Notes under the pieces: model-generated
Seen by the model: only the letters and a program-made list of their open reading frames with translations
What the model was told of the DNA's origin: nothing
Databases searched by the model: none
Assembly (NCBI GenBank): GCA_004213025.1
Contig: SHBC01000049.1
Span: 1 to 7,759, forward strand
Origin: SAR116 cluster bacterium
GTDB lineage: Bacteria; Pseudomonadota; Alphaproteobacteria; Puniceispirillales; Puniceispirillaceae
Direction of reading: 5' to 3'
Length of the DNA: 7,759 nucleotides
In this document: one piece after another, positions 5,774 through 7,759 of the stretch
How positions within the stretch are numbered: position 1 is the first letter of the stretch
Layout of the letters: every line of letters begins with the position of its first letter
Program-made: the position numbers and the translations under genes

Positions 5774-6238
5774 ATGTCGAAATCACTGCTGATCATCGCC
5801 CACGCCCCCTCGCCCAACACCATCGCGCTGGCCGCGGCGGCGCAAGCCGGCGCCGCCCATCCCGATGTCGGCGATGTGACGTCGCGTCTGGCCTCACCCT
5901 TTGATATCACCCCGGATGATTTGAGGGGTGTTGACGGGCTGCTGCTGGGGACAACCGAGAATATCGGCTATATGGCGGGCGCGACCAAGGACATGTTTGA
6001 CCGCTGCTATAATGACTGGCTTGGCAAGACCGAGGGTCTGGCTGTCGGCATCTATATCCGGGCCGGCCTTGACGGTACGGCGACCAGGCGCGCGCTGGAG
6101 GGGATTGTCGGCGCGCAGCGATGGCGGCTTGTGGCACCGCCACTGATCCTGCATGGGGACTGGTCGGACAGCTATCAAGGCGAGGTCGAGGAGCTTGCCA
6201 TGGGTATGGCGGCAGGCCTTGATGCCGGCATTTTCTAG
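5774..6238 (+). CDS. Flavodoxin-fold FMN-binding family protein
   Basis: The 154-residue product has a flavodoxin-like alpha/beta fold and probably binds FMN. Strand 1 and the phosphate loop are SLLIIAHAPSPNT (about 4-16). The second FMN contact region is GLLLGTTENIGYMAGATKDMFDRCY (positions about 55-79, key residues GTTENIGYM and KDMFDR), much like the GTPTNFGYMSGALKDFFDR pattern of WrbA- and flavodoxin-type proteins. The third strand GLAVGIYIRAG follows. It has no transmembrane segment or signal peptide. It could be an electron carrier or a small NAD(P)H:quinone-type reductase; nothing here decides between them. ATG 5774 has GGAGAG about 10 bp upstream. It ends 12 bp from the convergent PCu(A)C gene. 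Confidence 0.82.
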   Translation: MSKSLLIIAHAPSPNTIALAAAAQAGAAHPDVGDVTSRLASPFDITPDDLRGVDGLLLGTTENIGYMAGATKDMFDRCYNDWLGKTEGLAVGIYIRAGLDGTATRRALEGIVGAQRWRLVAPPLILHGDWSDSYQGEVEELAMGMAAGLDAGIF

Positions 6239-6250
6239 AGCGTGCTGGCG

Positions 6251-6781
6251 TCAGTTGGGATTGCTGTGCGAATGATTGTGTGATTGGTCGTGGCCATCTG
6301 ACTCTCCATCACCGATGGAAATCTCGCCGGGGCGTTTGACATGTGCCGGCAGGCGCAGCGTCCGGCCAGAGGCAAAAATCAGTTCAACCTCCAGCATCTG
6401 TCCCGCCTGCAATGTCTGTTTCAGCCCCATCAGCATCAGATGCAGACCGCCAGGCGCCAGTTTGACCATACCACCAGCGGGAATCTCGATCCCGTCAGGC
6501 AGGGCCCGCATCTTCATCACCCCGTTTTCATGCACCATGCTGTGAATTTCGGCCTTCGCGGCAAAATCCGCCACAACGCCGACCAGCCTGTCATCCTCGT
6601 CTGAATGGTTATGGATCGTCAGATAGCCACCGGTCGCCGTCATGCCGGGGGCGGTGGCACGGATCTGGACGTCGCCTGTCGCAAGCACATCCATTGCCCT
6701 GGCATTGGGGATCCCCGAGGCCAGCAGGACAAGCGTAAGGGTCAGGGCACTGGCAAAGGGTGAGCCTGTCTTCAGGAACAT
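6251..6781 (-). CDS. PCu(A)C family periplasmic copper chaperone with His-rich tail
   Basis: PCu(A)C proteins bind Cu(I) in the periplasm and help assemble the CuA centre of cytochrome c oxidase. The 176-residue precursor begins with a Sec signal peptide: charged start, hydrophobic core about residues 9-24, likely cleavage after Ala-Arg-Ala29. The mature domain has TGGYLTIHNHSDEDDRLVGV, then the metal site: His80, ten residues, Met91, and later His114-x-Met116 in GGLHLMLMGLK. The order and spacing match the family's H...M...HxM pattern, although the Met usually following the first His is Ser81. The C-terminus adds HDQSHNHSHSNPN (His164, 168, 170, 172), a probable extra metal-binding tail. ATG 6781 has no strong ribosome-binding site. 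It lies 65 bp after the hydroxyacid dehydrogenase on the same strand. Confidence 0.9.
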   Translation of the reverse strand: MFLKTGSPFASALTLTLVLLASGIPNARAMDVLATGDVQIRATAPGMTATGGYLTIHNHSDEDDRLVGVVADFAAKAEIHSMVHENGVMKMRALPDGIEIPAGGMVKLAPGGLHLMLMGLKQTLQAGQMLEVELIFASGRTLRLPAHVKRPGEISIGDGESDGHDQSHNHSHSNPN

Positions 6782-6798
6782 GTCGGTAATCGTCTTTC

Positions 6799-6848
6799 GG
6801 GATTGGTGCGGGATTGGTGCAGGATTCGTGCAGGGTTGGTGCGGGATT
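6799..6848. repeat. Tandem array, 4.5 copies of an 11-bp unit
   Basis: Units GGGATTGGTGC (6799-6809), an identical copy (6810-6820), AGGATTCGTGC (6821-6831), AGGGTTGGTGC (6832-6842) and a partial GGGATT (6843-6848) lie head to tail. The last partial unit overlaps the stop codon (6847-6849) of the hydroxyacid dehydrogenase, and the first ends 17 bp before the PCu(A)C start. The array thus fills most of the 65-bp gap between two minus-strand genes. Eleven base pairs is close to one helical turn, so any protein-binding half-site in it would recur on one face of the DNA. Function is not evident. Confidence 0.92.
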
Positions 6849-7759
6849 AATGATTGTCCCGGGTGACCGACACTTCGGACAACCCGGCGATATTCTGCAC
6901 ACCGAGCTGTGCCATTACATCACGAAGTTCTTCAAACAGAATGGCAGCGGCATGTTCGCCGCCATTGTCACCAAGCGCCGCCACGGCATACATGAAGGCG
7001 CGGCCAATGAGAACGAAATCGGCACCGGACGCCAGCGCCTTGGCAACGTCGAGCCCGGAGCAAATGCCGCTGTCGACAATCAGCGGCACCTTGTTGCCGA
7101 CCACCGACCGGATATGCGGCAGCTGGTGAAGCGGGTGCGGCGCGGCGTCAAGCTGGCGGCCACCATGGTTGGACACGACCAGCGCATCGCAGCCCTGGCG
7201 CATCGCGCGTTCGGCATCCTGACCATGCAGGATCCCCTTCAGCAGAAGCTTGCCAGGCCATTTGTCACGAATGACATCAAGATAATCCCAGTCAAGACTG
7301 CCATTCAGCTGCGAGCCGATGAATTTGGTGATCGGCAGTGTCTTGTCTCTGGCGGCGTAGGGTTCCATGTTGCGGAACCGCGGCCCGCCATTCATCAGCA
7401 TCCGCAGCGCCCAGTTCGGCCGCATCGCCGCCTGTAGCAACACTGTCGGGCTGTACATGGAATTGCCGCGGCTTCCCAGCGGCGCGCCAGCGATCCGCAT
7501 GCGCTCACGGCGGCTTGGCGCCGGAACATCGGCGGTGACCACCAGCGTGTCGACACCAACATCGTGCGCCCGCTGCATCAGATCAAAACATATATCCCGG
7601 TCTCGCGGCGGGTATAGCTGGAACCAGGCCATGTCACCACCGACCTTGGCCACCCGTTCGATCGACTCTCCGGCAACGGTGCTCAGCGTGTAGGGGAAGC
7701 CATGCTTGCGGGCCGCCTTGGCGAGGATCTGTTCGGCCCCCGGCCAGATGGTCGAGGAC
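6847..7759 (-). CDS. FMN-dependent 2-hydroxyacid dehydrogenase (LldD/glycolate oxidase family), C-terminal part (cut by window edge)
   Basis: The visible 303 residues are most of the TIM barrel of an FMN-dependent enzyme that oxidises L-2-hydroxyacids such as L-lactate, glycolate or mandelate. Motifs in order are SSTIWPGAEQILAKAA, TLSTVAGESIE, WFQLY (catalytic Tyr), VVTADVPAPSRRERMR, GKLLLKGIL (flavin Lys), SNHGGRQLD (catalytic His and Arg), then VDSGICSGLDVAKALASGAD and VLIGRAFMY for the FMN phosphate. In the phosphate loop the family normally has Arg after GI (GIRRG or GIRSG), but here the codon is TGC (Cys). The frame is open through the right edge; about 80-90 N-terminal residues should lie outside. 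The stop overlaps the 11-bp repeat array, and the PCu(A)C gene follows on the same strand. Substrate is undecided. Confidence 0.92.
   Translation of the reverse strand, partial: SSTIWPGAEQILAKAARKHGFPYTLSTVAGESIERVAKVGGDMAWFQLYPPRDRDICFDLMQRAHDVGVDTLVVTADVPAPSRRERMRIAGAPLGSRGNSMYSPTVLLQAAMRPNWALRMLMNGGPRFRNMEPYAARDKTLPITKFIGSQLNGSLDWDYLDVIRDKWPGKLLLKGILHGQDAERAMRQGCDALVVSNHGGRQLDAAPHPLHQLPHIRSVVGNKVPLIVDSGICSGLDVAKALASGADFVLIGRAFMYAVAALGDNGGEHAAAILFEELRDVMAQLGVQNIAGLSEVSVTRDNH

Noticed and set aside
6609..6902. Minus-strand open frame with NPAP-type peptide repeats across the 11-bp array
   Set aside because: It overlaps the PCu(A)C signal peptide in another frame, and its repeats merely translate the DNA repeat.
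6814..7437. 207-residue plus-strand open frame opposite the hydroxyacid dehydrogenase
   Set aside because: The minus-strand frame has all family motifs; this one is its shadow in high-GC DNA.

Overview
The window reads as chromosomal housekeeping DNA from a GC-rich alphaproteobacterium. The evidence is the style of the proteins (a 41-residue zinc-free L36, an alphaproteobacterial GlcD and PGK) and codons rich in G and C at third positions. I cannot fix the order or genus; a marine or other free-living Rhodospirillales-like heterotroph is only a guess. There are eleven protein genes. Two are cut by the window edges. I see no RNA genes, no insertion sequence, no phage genes and no CRISPR array.

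Layout. Positions 1-369 (minus) hold the N-terminal part of a GlcD-type FAD-linked oxidase behind a good sigma70-like promoter. Positions 550-675 (minus) hold rpmJ with its own promoter and intrinsic terminator. Positions 767-2665 (minus) hold pgk followed by msrA, 48 bp apart and probably co-transcribed. Divergent from pgk is a family-25 glycosyltransferase (plus, 2848-3675). It converges on a small DUF6165-type gene (minus, 3734-4132). A 237-bp divergent intergenic region then carries seven perfectly phased 13-bp tandem repeats. Next come azlC and azlD (plus, 4370-5406), overlapping by ATGA. An orphan pterin-4a-carbinolamine dehydratase (minus, 5413-5706) is divergent from a flavodoxin-fold protein (plus, 5774-6238). 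Last, on the minus strand, are a PCu(A)C copper-chaperone-like protein (6251-6781) and the C-terminal 303 residues of an FMN-dependent 2-hydroxyacid dehydrogenase (6847-7759). These two are separated by 65 bp, most of which is an 11-bp tandem repeat.

Functional themes are central carbon metabolism (pgk, two flavin-dependent 2-hydroxyacid oxidising enzymes at opposite ends), protein repair and translation (msrA, rpmJ), branched-chain amino-acid export (azlCD), surface glycan modification (GT25, possibly with DUF6165) and copper handling (PCuAC). Apart from the short operons pgk-msrA and azlC-azlD, the genes look like independent units that alternate in strand.

I found no convincing new multi-gene system. 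The least ordinary signals are the two short tandem-repeat arrays, each in the leader of a minus-strand gene. The 13-bp array has units that each carry an ATG and cycle through all three frames. The 11-bp array begins at the stop codon of the gene before it. An Arg-to-Cys change in the FMN-phosphate loop of the hydroxyacid dehydrogenase is also worth a look.
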